The notes beneath the pieces are model-generated. The model searched no databases and was not told where the DNA came from. It saw only the letters and a program-made list of their open reading frames with translations. Shown in pieces: positions 35,100 to 57,257 of a stretch of DNA of 64,000 nucleotides. The stretch covers positions 6,112,157-6,176,156 of the forward strand of contig NC_084687.1 in the NCBI RefSeq assembly GCF_028389875.1, written 5' to 3'. The DNA is from Rhea pennata (lineage: Eukaryota; Chordata; Aves; Rheiformes; Rheidae). The position numbers were made by a program, and so were the translations under genes. Each line of letters opens with the position of its first letter. Within the stretch, counting starts at the first letter, position 1.

Positions 35100-37380
35100 G
35101 GATGTAAACCATTAACCTCCCCAAATTTACCAGTGCCGCCTGGCATGTGTGCTCTCCGTGCACACCGCTCATCCTTCAGGAGAGACGGACCGGGCTGTGG
35201 AGACCAAAGAGAACGGGAAAGCGGGGAGCGGAGCGGCCGCAGGGAAGCCGAAGTTCCCGCGGGGACTCTGGGGCCGTTTGCCGAGCCGGGACTCCGGGTC
35301 TCCGGGACCGAGCTGGGACTCGGCTGTTTGCCGAGGTGCAACGCGGCCGCCGGGGCTCTGCAGCGACACGCCGCCGCCGCGCCGCGCCGCGCCGGAGGAG
35401 CCGGAGGGCAGAGCAGATCCGGCAGGCGCGCGCTCGCCCCAGAGGCAGAGCTCGTTACGAAACGAGTCCGAAGAAAGGAAAGGAGCTACGCAGAAACGAA
35501 AACCCTGCAGCGTTTCCTATTCCTCGACCAGACCGTGCCTCCAGCACGCTCGTCCCCCTCCAGAAGGGGAAAGGGGGAATCAGTGCTGAAAACTCCTGGG
35601 TTGGAGGGTTCAGAAGGGTTTTGCAATTCCTTCCTCTCGATTGCAAAATAGCACAACAAGCTAAAAACATGGCTGAGCGTTTTAATCGAAAGGCGTACTA
35701 CTTGAAAAGCCGTGCTCCAGAGGTACAGACTTCACCCCCACTTAATTAATTGCTCTGTATCGAGAGGATACTCTTTTTAAGCCTTGTATTAATACAAATA
35801 TTTTGCCAGAGCTGTTTTAGCAATGTTAAAGAAATGGAGCTTTTTTTTTTTTCTGTCCCGGGCGGCGCAGCTACAAGCCCCCGCTGCCTTGCAGGTGCGT
35901 GCGAGGGGCTCCGTCCCGCCGGCTCCGCGGAGCAAAGGGCCCAGCAGGACAGCCCGGATCGCCAGCAGGCAAAGGCACGGCGCTGCGGCTCGGCAGCCGC
36001 CGGCCCGGCCGGTCCCGCCGCCGGGGCGGAGGAGCCCGTCACAGCAGACACGTAGTTCCTGCTATTGCAACACACGCGCCGGCTCCGCGGGTGAGCTCCC
36101 CGCGCTAGGTCTGCTGCAGGAATCCGCGTCTCCGTCCAAGCCCCATTCCTCCCTCCACCGGTCGCCTCCACCGCCCGGGAGCAGCGCTTCCACGGCACCG
36201 TCTCGTCCCGGGGCAAAACCCCTCCGGAGAGTCTCCGCAGGGACGGGGATGGGGAGAAAAGGACAAGGGAGAATATAAAGAGAGAGACGCATGTTTTTAC
36301 CGAGCTGCCCGTCGTCTCGCGCTGGCCGAGTCCCCGCGCGGGCCGTGCCTCCGGCAGCGCCTCCCGCTCTCCCGCGCTGCCCGAGCCGCTCCCGGTTACT
36401 CATTAACTCCGCGCCGGGCGGTCGGCGCCGCGTCCCTCGCCGTGCCCCCGGGGCCGCCGCGTGCTCCCAGCCGCCGGGCTCGGCTCTCGGGCCGGAGCGG
36501 GGCCACCGCGCCGGCACCCCGGGTTCGGCCCGCGGACGGGCCAAGGCCGCGGGCAGAGCTCCCGGCCGGCACCACCCATCGCGCTCACTTCCTGGCTCCG
36601 GTTGGGTACGCTCCACCCGTTTCGCCGGAGACTCCCGCGCCCGGCACGCTGCTCTTCTGCATAGCTGGGCGCTGACGCCCGGGGCGGCCGGGCTCGCCGC
36701 CGCGGCCCGAACGCCCCGCATCGCTCAGCCCTTCGCTGGCCGAACACGTTGCTCCCGACGGGTCCGTGCTCCCGTGCGGTTTTGCGCGTTGGGCCCTGCA
36801 GCCCCGCGGGCGCCCGGCAGACGCGTGCCCGGAGCTCTCCCCGGGCCGGAGCGCGCGCGCCGGCTCGCTGCAGCCAGGCTCGGCGAAAACGCCCGTTCTC
36901 CCCCAAAACGGGCACGTCCGACGCCGACGCCCGGCTCGGGCGGCCGGGCTCTGAGAGCGTTCGCCGTTTAAAAATACACGTTTCTCACCGAGAAAAAGCG
37001 AGAATGCACCGTAGCATCCCACGCGCTGGTCTGGTGGATCACAGAGCCAGCAGTCGCTGCTGGCAGGGGCGGCCGAGGCCCTGGCTGTACGTTTCGACCG
37101 CCGTGAGATGACCTCCCGAAGTACAAAAGCGGGGCTTTGGGCTTCTGAAGCGCTTTGCGCGGCCCTTTTCCCCTCCTCGCTCCCGGCGCGGTGCGCCCGG
37201 CTCGGGACGGCTCCGTCGAGCCGCACTTGACCCTGAGCCTGCTTCAAAGAGGGAGGGAGCCAACGCGCAGATGTATTTACTTACGGGGAACGCAAACACG
37301 GCGCGAGCGCGCGGCCGCCCGGTGCCAGGCGTCCTGCACGAGTCAAAGGCGCCGGTAGCACAAGGGCTTTAAACTGCGCG
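35100..37380. promoter_or_regulatory. CpG island upstream of C1orf116
   Basis: A dense CpG block of about 2.2 kb, 0.7 kb upstream (in transcript direction) of the first coding exon of C1orf116. At its far end the minus strand has a CCCC|GTAAGT donor after 37285, which could close a non-coding first exon starting near 37350. A promoter role is inferred from position and composition. Confidence 0.45.
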
Positions 37381-37399
37381 ATAAAATGCCTCGAGTGTG

Positions 37400-37922
37400 G
37401 CCTGAAAGTGTCTGAATCCAGAAATGTGATCAAGAAAGTGTCGTAGTCTGTTGAGATAAGCCTTGAGCTGCTGAGAAAACCAGTTTGGGGGAATTAGATG
37501 CCCTGAAAGAACCTGTTCTGGTGGTTTTCTTCCAGCTGTGGTTGCTTTCCTCCAACTAATAAAAACGGTTGCAGCCCAGAACAACGTGTGATTTCACGGC
37601 TACGGCACGAAGCACACGCAGGCAGCCCTCCGCGGTACCCGGGCGGCCGCCCCCGAGCCGCTGGGCTCCTCTCTTGCTGTTTGCCTGCGTAGCACCGCTG
37701 GACGCTTTCCTACAGAAAACAGGAGAGCGCTATTAACTTCGGCAAATCTGAAGTAATTTTATTCTACCCGGTCCAGAGCAGAGGGAAAGCTAATGACGGT
37801 TTTAAGACTGGAGGCACAGCTTCATTTAAAATGCAGGCAGGCATTTAATTTGTGCAATAAAGAGTTGTGATTTTCCAAGAAGCGAGCTGGGCTCTTTTCA
37901 GGTCAGCACAGCTATTTCACGT

Positions 37923-37961
<39 letters not shown>

Positions 37962-39265
37962 TCTGCCTTCATTTTCGTTAGGTTGATAGTACAGGTTACA
38001 GAAAAATCACTCTCCTCTTTCCACCAACGAAGACCCCGTCAAAGAGAAGTCCATCAGTATGAAACTCAGGAAGATAAAGCATGTCTTGATCTACAACTAA
38101 AATAATAATCCAACTTTTCTTCTTTCTTTAATGCAAAACTGTCAGGCTAGAAATGGGCAGCTGTTTTCCTGTCCTGATAATCCAGGGGTCAAAGGCAGGA
38201 GCCTTTTGCTCCCCTGACGAGAGAGTTGCCCAGTGCGGGGGTTTCGCCCGAGGCCCCCGCGGGACCCAGAGCCGCCCTCTGGCATCGAAAAAATAGGTGT
38301 TTCCCTGCCGCCAGCAAGAGGGATTTGCCAAACCCGGACGCTTTCGTGAAAGGTGTGGGGAAGCCTGATTTCATAAAAACTCATTTTTTCCATGGATTTC
38401 TGTATATGAGGCTGTTAGTGGGAAATTCTGCGAGCACTGAGACGTTGTCTTCCTTCGTGCCTGCTCCCCGGCTCCCGCGTCCTCGCTCCGGAAGGGGGGT
38501 GCAGTAGATGCCCTTGGTCTGTGCGTCTGTGAAAGTTAACGCTGGATCCCTGCGTTGCAAATGCCGTTTCGCAACGACTGCGTTGGCTTATGTCAGAGCA
38601 CGGTTGTAGCACTGTTCCACCCTCTGGAAAAGCTGGGATCGGTAAATTGGACAAACTGTGTTCCTAAAGCCTCTAACCATCTGGGACCCTTTTTAGGGTA
38701 CCAGGCTGTGCTAATAGCTTTCTGTCTCCTGATGGTTATGCTGTTAGGTCCCGTATCCCTTGAAGTCCATAATAAAAAACTACTTCCAAGTCCATTTTCC
38801 AAGGGGCTCTTTTCTGCTTTATTAAACATTTTTTTTTTCTTTTCCTAAAAGCAACATGAAAAATTAAACAACTATTACAGGTGTGATTAAAGGTGTGGAA
38901 AAGTTACTGCTTTTAGACTTAAAGTGGCGAAGGAGCCCGAGCAAGCTGCGCTCTGTAGCTGGGGAAGGGCCTGGGATTTCCTCCAGCTCCCAGAGTGCAG
39001 CCAGCAGTGGCACCGGATGGATGCAGCAGTTTGTTCTGGGCTCTGCTTTGATCTTCTGGGGACCTTGTTGGAGCTTGTGAGGGATTTCTGGGGACTCTCT
39101 GAGAGACTAGACACGTAAGGAGTGGTAGGTCAGGAGCCTCCACTGCTCCTGGGAAGCTCTGACCAAGTCCTGCTGCTGCTGCTGAGCGCTGCAGCTTGCT
39201 CCAGCTGAGCCCCATTAGGGAGGGTCAAGCCTTCCTTTAGCAAGTGCTAGGAGACACCAATATAA
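37400..39265. other. Intergenic, no gene recognised
   Basis: Only short open frames with no family resemblance, plus the A-run at 37.93 kb. The last few hundred bases may already belong to the diverged 5' part of the CR1 element. Confidence 0.45.
37922..37960. repeat. T8 followed by a poly(A) run
   Basis: Eight T then about 30 A. This could be the tail of a retroposed sequence on the plus strand, but nothing recognisable precedes it. Confidence 0.85.
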
Positions 39266-39269
39266 GCAC

Positions 39270-41115
39270 CAGGCCCAGAGCACACCTCCTAGAGGCACTC
39301 AACAGATGCAGTAGTTTTTGCTGAAGAGGCCTTTGACCCAGGCAGAGCTTCTCATGAAGCATGCAGCTTGTGCTGGGGCTGGTAGCTTTGCTGCAGAGGA
39401 TGTGCTGCCTTGCAGGACAGTGAGTTGTAATTGTGAGCAAGGTGAAGGCTGGAAGCTGGAGACCTCTTGCACCAAGAGGAAGGCTCCTGCTCCTCCTGAA
39501 GGCTTGCAGCTACTGAGCAGGCTCCCTGCTCTCCTAGCTGAGGAGGAGCTGGGTGCACTTTTGAGGGAAGCAGCTGATGGATGCTGAGCCATGCTGGAGC
39601 ACCTGGAGAAAGCGGTGAGTGATTGTAGTGGGTGACTAACTCCCTGCTGCTCTGCCTTGCTGCCTGGAGAGGTGCTTGGGTGGTGGTGGGGGGAGTCAGA
39701 TATGGGGTGTTGTAGAGAGACTGCTAAGGCACAATCAACAAGCAGTGAGTGTATCTCAAGCCTTGTCACATAGGTAAGGAAGTACCTACAAGACCATGGG
39801 GAACCTGTTGTATCCCTTCTGGAGAAACTGGCATGCTCGGATGCCTCTCTGAAGTGCCTGTACACAAAGGGATGCAGCATGGGGAATAAACAGGAGGAGT
39901 TAGAGACCTGCTTGCAGGTACAGGGCTGTGAGCTCATTGTGATTAGAGAGCTGTGGTGGGATAGCTTGCACACCTGGAATGCTGGATACGGGCCCCTCAG
40001 GAAGGTGAGGAGAAAGCCATGCTTTAGGTGGAAATGTGTGGAGTTCTGCCAAAGGGTGAATGATGGGCTGACTGAGCCCTTATGGGCAAGGATTAAGGTG
40101 CAGACTAACAGGCAAGATGGTGAAGTAAAAGCTAGATAAGCAGACAGTGAGGTGGACTGAAAACTGGCTGAATTACAGAGCTCAGAGGGTTGTGTCCAGT
40201 GGTGCAAAGTCTAGTTGGAGGCCAGCAACTAGTGATGCACCCCAGGGGTCAATTCTAGGTCCAGTCTATTCAATTTAGTCATCAATGACCTGGATGAAGG
40301 GACAGAGTGCATCCTCAGCAAGTTTGCTGATGATATGAACTGGGAGGAGTGCCTGATATCCCAGAGGGCTGTGCTGTCATTCAAAAGGACCTCAACAGGT
40401 TGGAGAGAGAGGCAGAGAGGAACCTCATGAAGTTCAACAAAGGCAGGTGCAGAGCCCTGCACCCAAAAGGGATAATGCCATGCATCAGTATGGGCTGACC
40501 TGCTGGGAAGCAGCTCTGTGGAGACAGACCGGGGAGTCCTGGTGGACAAGCTGGCTGTGAGCCAGCAATGAGTCCTTGTGGCTTAGAAGGCCAGTGGTAT
40601 TTGGTGCTCCATTAGCAAGAGCATTGCCAAAGGAAGTGATCTTTCCCCTTTATTGAGCCGTGATGAGGCCCCACCTGGAGTACTGTGTCTGGGCTCGCCA
40701 GTGTAAGAGATGGAGCCCAGTAAAGGGCTGTTAAGGTGATTAAGGGGCTGGTTTTTTTATATGAGGGAAGGCTGATAGTAAGGACTCATTAGCCTGGAAG
40801 AGAGAAGACTGAAGAGGAAGAGATCTTATGTGTATAAATAACCGAAGGGAAGGTGTAAGGAAGATGGGGCCAGACTCTCCTCAGTGTTGCACAGTGATAG
40901 AATGGAAGGCAAGGGGCACAAACTGAAACACAGGAAGCTCTGTCTGAATGTGAACCTCTCTACTGTGAAGATGACTGAGCGTTGGAACAGGTTGCCCAGA
41001 GAGGTTGTAGAGTCTCTGTTCTTGGGAAATACTTAAACTGTCTGGAAAGGGTCCTAGGTGACCTTGTTTGAGCAAGGGGGGTTGGCTTAGATGATCTCTG
41101 AAGGTCAAATACAAG
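39270..41115 (+). mobile_element. CR1 LINE retrotransposon, internally deleted and decayed
   Basis: The plus strand contains the start of the CR1 endonuclease region (ATGGGGAATAAACAGGAGG, protein MGNKQEELE then WWDS, and later LWARIKVQTNRQDGE). This jumps near 40140 straight to the end of the reverse transcriptase region: GGTGGACTGAAAACTGGCTG, then INDLDEGTEC and SKFADD in protein. The 3'UTR then shows the familiar AACAGGTTGCCCAGAGAGGT and TTGGCTTAGATGATCTC. Most of the endonuclease and polymerase is missing. The 5' boundary is uncertain. The terminal short repeats of CR1 are not evident at 41.11 kb. The copy has stops and shifts and cannot be active. Confidence 0.88.
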
Positions 41116-44100
41116 GTATTTTACTGTTAAAGCAAGAAAGGTATGTATTAGTGAAGAAGCTTCACTTTGAAGAGATTGTGAGGCTGAGTTCCTCTCTCCC
41201 TAGGACAAAGCAGGGAGGAAGCAATCAGAGGAGAAAGCTGATGTGAATTTCTCAAAGCCTATGTTATGTAGAGTAGTTAAACCTAAAACTCACTGGTGAG
41301 CAACAGTGAATATAGCACAAAACTGAAATTCAAGAACCAAGACATAGACTACACCAAACAAATATGCGTGCATCAGTCATGTTTATTAGTGCATCACCCA
41401 TTTCTGCAGTGTGGTATGTGTTTAAGGAAATACTCCTCCAAATGAGGGGTACTGTGATGATAGACAATAACAGGATGTTACACCACTGGAATACACTGGT
41501 AGCTAAGATCTTTAGAAACTGCTAAAGCTACTCACTTTACTGTAACAGGAACACACTACCTGCATCAGTGAAAGTCCTTGCTCAACATCTGCTAAACATG
41601 TAAACTTGGACAAACTTTTAAAGTGCTGTTAAAACCATGAGATGTGCATCTCTCCATATTAAAATGTTTGTGAAAGGCCACATGACTAGAGTAGGTTAGG
41701 CTCTTTTAATTAAAGAAGAAATTTAGGGCTGGTGAAAGAGCCAGACTGGCACCAGGAAACTGATTCTGCTTAATCAAAGATCCAGAACTGAATAGCAGTT
41801 CCTAAAGCAATACTAATATAACCCAACTTTAAATAAGCCCACCAATGAGGTCAAAAATTTCAGGTTTCCAGGGCCTGTTTGATCACTGGCCTCTATCTTG
41901 AAGAATTCAGCAAGGAAAACAGTGCCTCTTTTATATTTGTATGGGGGAAAGTTGTACGGTAAGAGCATAAGTCCATATTTTATAGGCTTTTTGGACTGGT
42001 ACAGACAAGTGATGCTACTCCCTGCCAGGACTTGAGCCTAAGTCCCATAATACATCCATTCTAAAATATCTGTAGCTAACATCTTTCTGTACAATAACAA
42101 TTCAGTGCAAGTAGATCAGTGATATTCTGGAATTAATTTTACTTATATCAGGATGCCATTTTTGTGATATTTCTGTAACCACCATTAAGGGCAGGTAAAT
42201 GCTGGTAACAAATGTTAGGGGTTTTTCTATCAGTACAACACTTTTTTTTTTTTTTAAGAAAGTGTACTTTGAATGCATTCCAGAGCTTATATTTTTAAAT
42301 AATGTACACATCTTCTGCTTAGAGTTTAGGAGAAACACAATGTTTTTCAACTCACTATCAATACCACAGGTTACTTATTCTTTGAAAGACTGTCAGATTG
42401 ATAATATGAACTTTTGCAAAGATGAATTACAGCAGTTTGGTTGCTTTTTTTTTTTTTAAACAGAATAGATTTTATTTTATGCAATGAAAGAAAGCAGTGA
42501 TGTGACAGGTGGTCTCCCTTAAACTGAATTGACACTTTGTTAGTGGAATGGCTATGCAAATAGGATACAGCAAAGCTAAACTTGGATTAAATAAAGGTAA
42601 CTTCAAAAAACTACATTTGAGAAATAAAAACATTTTTACACTTTAGAAAACCACTCAGGATACAAAGCTAAAAATTTAACTCAGCAAGCCGGTGAAGAAG
42701 TTTGTCAGGTCTGCTCTTCTGACAAATTGAGGCCACGCAACGAATTTTAAGAGTTGCTCCCAAAAGTCAAAACGTTTACAAGCATGGCAGATGATAAATG
42801 TGTATCTTCCACTTCTACAACACTCTTTAAAGGACACTGACAGTCACCTACTACACCTCTCTGAGGTAGATATGTCCATTTTATAGACAGTAAATGGTGA
42901 GGAACAGCTCCTTGTCCAAGGTATCTCACCTACTCAGTGTGAAAGCTGAGAATACAATTTAGGATTGATAGTCTCTTGGTCTCATTCCTAGATAGTATTT
43001 CATCTCAAGTAGTTATAATACAGTGTAATCTTCAAGTTTCTTTGAATTGTCAGGTATTTCTACAAGTTCTAAGCATCAGCTTCTAGAGGATTCTTTTTAA
43101 TAAAAGTTTACTCTAATGATAGGCTAAAAGCAAAGTAGGGCTTAACACTGGAAGCTAAGTGGCTTTCTATATTAAATTCAACAGTGCTAATGTTTACTTT
43201 AATACTAAATTAAAGAATCCGGGTCCATACTGCTTTTGGTGATTCTCCTCTTTGCTAGATTGAGGCATGAGTAATTAAGTACAAAGCACATAAATGTAAC
43301 TACATTCCATTTTCAATAATACTCCCTCAGCATTTCAAGGTCTACCTTGGAGTTGACCGAACTTCAGTGAAATACTTCTTTCTTTAATAGAAAGGAAGCT
43401 TTTGCTGCACCAGGAGTTTAGATACATGCCTTAATAGAGGCCTTCAAATCTCAGATTCCATTTATAGTGGGCTTATTTCTGCTTCAGTTTGAAGATGAAC
43501 ATTCTTGCTCCCCATTTGTAACAGTGCAACAAAGGTAACTCAGTAACAGAAGACTAGCAGGCTAAGAATATCTTTAAATTCATTAATGCAAGTACGTGTT
43601 ACAGGCATTGCAAAGAAAGAAAACAAAATCCCTCTCAGTAATATGCACCTCTACAGCACCTTTTAAAAGATCTCAATGCACTTATTGTTCATCCTCACAT
43701 CCCCACTGTGAGGTAAAACTTGTTAAACCAATTTCAACATCCCTGATTCTGAGTAATATGACAAGTAGGGCAGTTCACTTAGCTTAAATTATTATGAATT
43801 TAAACTGCTCCCTTCATTATCAAAATTAGTCTTGCTACTTAAGAGTCATCGGTGACAAATCAAACTCATTAAGGCAGAATGCAGACTAGGAAGCTTCAAG
43901 CCTCCCTTTTGGCTGAGCACTCTGCCCTTCTAAAAAGGCAGAACTTTTTACCTGTAAAGAATGAGAACTATACCTTAAAGTGCTAACTTACAGTATTTGG
44001 AATCTGATATAGCTTACTAACACTGTGGCCATGAAATCAGCTGTACTCATGCAAAGTATCTTTAAATACATTGAGCAGATGCAAAATAAGTTACTCCCCT

Positions 44101-44280
44101 ATTTCTCAGATTCTGGCAAGAGGGAATTACTCTCATTCTATGAGTAAGAATCCAAGTATTTCAAGAAACGTGTACATTTTGATGCAGTGTAAACACCAAG
44201 GGGCTGATAGTTATTTTTCAAGCAACTAAAAACTACCTATAGAGCATTAATAAGTTTATTCATTACTTAACTATCTACTC

Positions 44281-44304
44281 ATATATATATATATATATAT
44301 ATAT
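44281..44304. repeat. (AT)n microsatellite
   Basis: About twelve AT units followed by an A run. Confidence 0.9.
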
Positions 44305-44936
44305 TTAAAAAAAAGGCTATCTTAAAGCTTAGAGGTCAGTTCTTTCTCTAAAGCCATGATTTCACACAAACAATACATTCTACTTTTGATGGTAACATGG
44401 TAATGGTATAGGGCAGCTTTAGATATATTCTTTCCTATAAAAACTGTGCACCAAGCGAGCAGTTTGCCCTGCAAGAACTGCTTGTACATGCGGAGTCCAA
44501 CTCTTAGTATAAGTAATGTCCAATTTTTAGTAGAAGTAATGCTGATATGTATGTTTCCCAACCTTTAGACTAGTTTAACTGCCCTGAAAATATAATATTG
44601 AGACTAATTCAGTAATTTAGAGGCTAGATTTTACTACAGTGTTGAACAAGCTTGTTTGTATGTTCACTCAGATCATGCGCACAGATTAATTCAAAAGTCA
44701 GGTTTTAGCTGCCAGTGTATACCACCTGCAAATTCCTGTAAGTCAGCATGCGAGAAGATGCCTATTTCAAATTAGCCAGAAAAATCACTACTGCATAAAT
44801 ATCTGTAAACTCGCATACTAACCATAACAAACCTGTGTCTTGGCCATCATTAACTTAATATGCTTTTCAAGCTCTGAACGGAATTTTATGATTACATACA
44901 GCTTATGTGAAAATCCAGAATTTTATTCTGGACTGG

Positions 44937-44947
44937 TGAGGTAGTAG
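44937..44947 (-). promoter_or_regulatory. let-7 target site in the YOD1 3'UTR
   Basis: The minus-strand mRNA reads CTACTACCTCA, complementary to the first eleven bases of let-7 (TGAGGTAGTAG on the plus strand). It starts 23 bases after the YOD1 stop, beyond the ribosome-cleared zone. The match is seen directly; its function is inferred. Confidence 0.6.
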
Positions 44948-44970
44948 ATGTAACCATCCTCATGCAGATG

Positions 44971-46100
44971 TCACACTTCTCCAAAGTTGGTGTGTCCAGT
45001 CTCCTTGGCATGTTCTCTGGCTTCCGCTTGTCCAGTTAGTCCCTTCTGGCATACCATGCACCTCAGTGTAAAGCGATTCACATCCGTAAACTGCCTCTTC
45101 CGTCTGGCTTCATCTGCTAGCTCCAACGCTTGTGCGAGAACAATATCATCAGTTGTAGAGAAAATGGTCTGGGGAGGAATGTCTGAGTCGGGGATTCTAC
45201 GCTCAAGTGGATCATAGTGAATCCCATCATAAATTAAAAGGACTCGCTTGGTGTAACCAGCGTCTTCCCCAAAACGATCAATTCTGACTGTCTGTGTGTC
45301 CACAACACAGATCTCACACTGATAAAATTTGGATAAAATGGATACTTCGATGGCTCCTCCCCAAGTTTCTTCTCTTCGGATCCATTCGCAATACTCTTTG
45401 TTAGTTTTTCCCAGCACTGCCTCGCAGTAGGACTCGGGATCGCTTGCTACTATCTGGGCTATAAGGCTGCGCATCTCCGGAGCGCAACCTGGATCGTAAA
45501 CGCCTCCTTCTACCACGTAGTAGACGCTGGTGAACAGGCAGGAGTTATCGGCGGGAACGACCCGCCTGGCGAGCACGGGCACGGCCTCCCTCGCTGAGCC
45601 GGACATGCTTCTCTTGGCGACGACAGGCGAGCCGGCCTTGGCTCTGGACGTGTCCTCTTCCACGATGAGCGTGTCGCCTGCCGGAAACAAAGGCGGGGAA
45701 CGGAGAGAAGTGAGGAGCCGGGAGGGCGGCTACGCCCCCGCCACGGGAGGCTCCTCAGCCAGACCGGTCACGCTCGGTTCTTCCCCCTCCCCCGAGCGCG
45801 CTTTCCCCGTGGGAAAGGCCACCGGGCGCGACGGGGAGCGCGCGGCTGGCGAAGAGGCGCTGGCGCGGCGCCCCCGAGCCCGCGGCCCTCACCCGAGTGG
45901 ATGCCCAGGTCGCCGAGGCGCCGCTCGCCGTCGCTGAGGTCGAGGCTGCGCGGCGGGAAGCCGAGGAGGAGGCGCTGGGCGGCGGCGGGGACGCCGGTGA
46001 GGGCGGCCAGCGCGGCCTGCATGTCGCGGAGGCGGGAGTGCGCCGTGAAGCCGCCCAGGGGGTGCGTGCCGCTCCGCGCCTTGCAGCGCAGCCGCAGCAT
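44971..46100 (-). CDS. YOD1: OTU-family deubiquitinase YOD1 (two coding exons)
   Basis: A cysteine protease that removes ubiquitin from VCP/p97 clients in ER-associated degradation. Exons 46100–45893 and 45677–44971 join in phase 1 and give 304 residues. Residues 1–70 form the UBX-like domain ([12 protein letters not shown], then [14 protein letters not shown]). The OTU domain carries the catalytic Cys116 in [10 protein letters not shown] and His223 in [11 protein letters not shown]-terminal C2H2 zinc finger runs from CMVCQK through EHAKETGH. From the OTU domain on it is nearly identical to mammalian YOD1. The ATG at 46100 was chosen because the next in-frame ATG upstream (46196) lies less than 20 bases from an inverted CCAAT box, too close for a 5'UTR. 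Human YOD1 has about 45 extra N-terminal residues, so a longer form is not excluded. It is divergent with PFKFB2. Confidence 0.96.
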
Positions 46101-46333
46101 CCTCGGCCGCGGCCCGCGCCGACCGGCCCGGCCCGGTGCTTCCGCCTCCCGCCGCCGCCGCGAGCTCTCGCGAGAGCCTCGCGCGCGCGCGCACACCTCC
46201 CGCCGCGCCCCGCCATTGGCTGCGCCCCGCCGCGGCCGCGCACCAATCGCTCAGCGGAGCGCGCCGCGGCGTCCTTCCATCTCCTTCGCCCTTCGCCCGT
46301 GACGTCAGCCCGGCACCGCCCGCCCGCCCCGCT

Positions 46334-46363
46334 ATTTGCATACGATTTGCATGCGATTTGCAT
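46334..46363. promoter_or_regulatory. Three octamer motifs (ATTTGCAT) spaced exactly 11 bp
   Basis: Perfect copies at 46334–46341, 46345–46352 and 46356–46363. ATTTGCAT is the reverse complement of the POU/Oct consensus ATGCAAAT. They end 71 bases before the PFKFB2 ATG, so they lie either in its core promoter or its 5'UTR. Confidence 0.85.
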
Positions 46364-46433
46364 GGCGCGGGGCGGTGGGCGCGCGCGGGCGGACGCGCGC
46401 GGGCGGACGCGCGCGCGCCGCGGCCCCGCAGCC

Positions 46434-57257
<10,824 letters not shown>

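Larger units (their letters stand above)
41116..44970 (-). other. Probable long 3'UTR of YOD1
   Basis: AT-rich, gene-free sequence left of the YOD1 stop. Human YOD1 has a 3'UTR of several kilobases, so much of this is probably UTR. Minus-strand AATAAA candidates (TTTATT on plus) occur at 42471–42476 and 41382–41387; I cannot tell which is used. An (AT)n microsatellite lies at about 44281–44304. Confidence 0.5.

Noticed and set aside
39299-40207. A 302-residue minus-strand frame
   Set aside because: Antisense to the CR1 element; no family resemblance.
44930-44960. A let-7 microRNA gene on the plus strand
   Set aside because: Only eleven bases match let-7 and no complementary hairpin arm follows; a target site in the YOD1 mRNA explains it better.
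46098-46196. YOD1 starting at the upstream in-frame ATG (46196)
   Set aside because: It would lie next to an inverted CCAAT box and add a low-complexity Arg-rich stretch unlike the human N-terminus; not excluded, but less likely.
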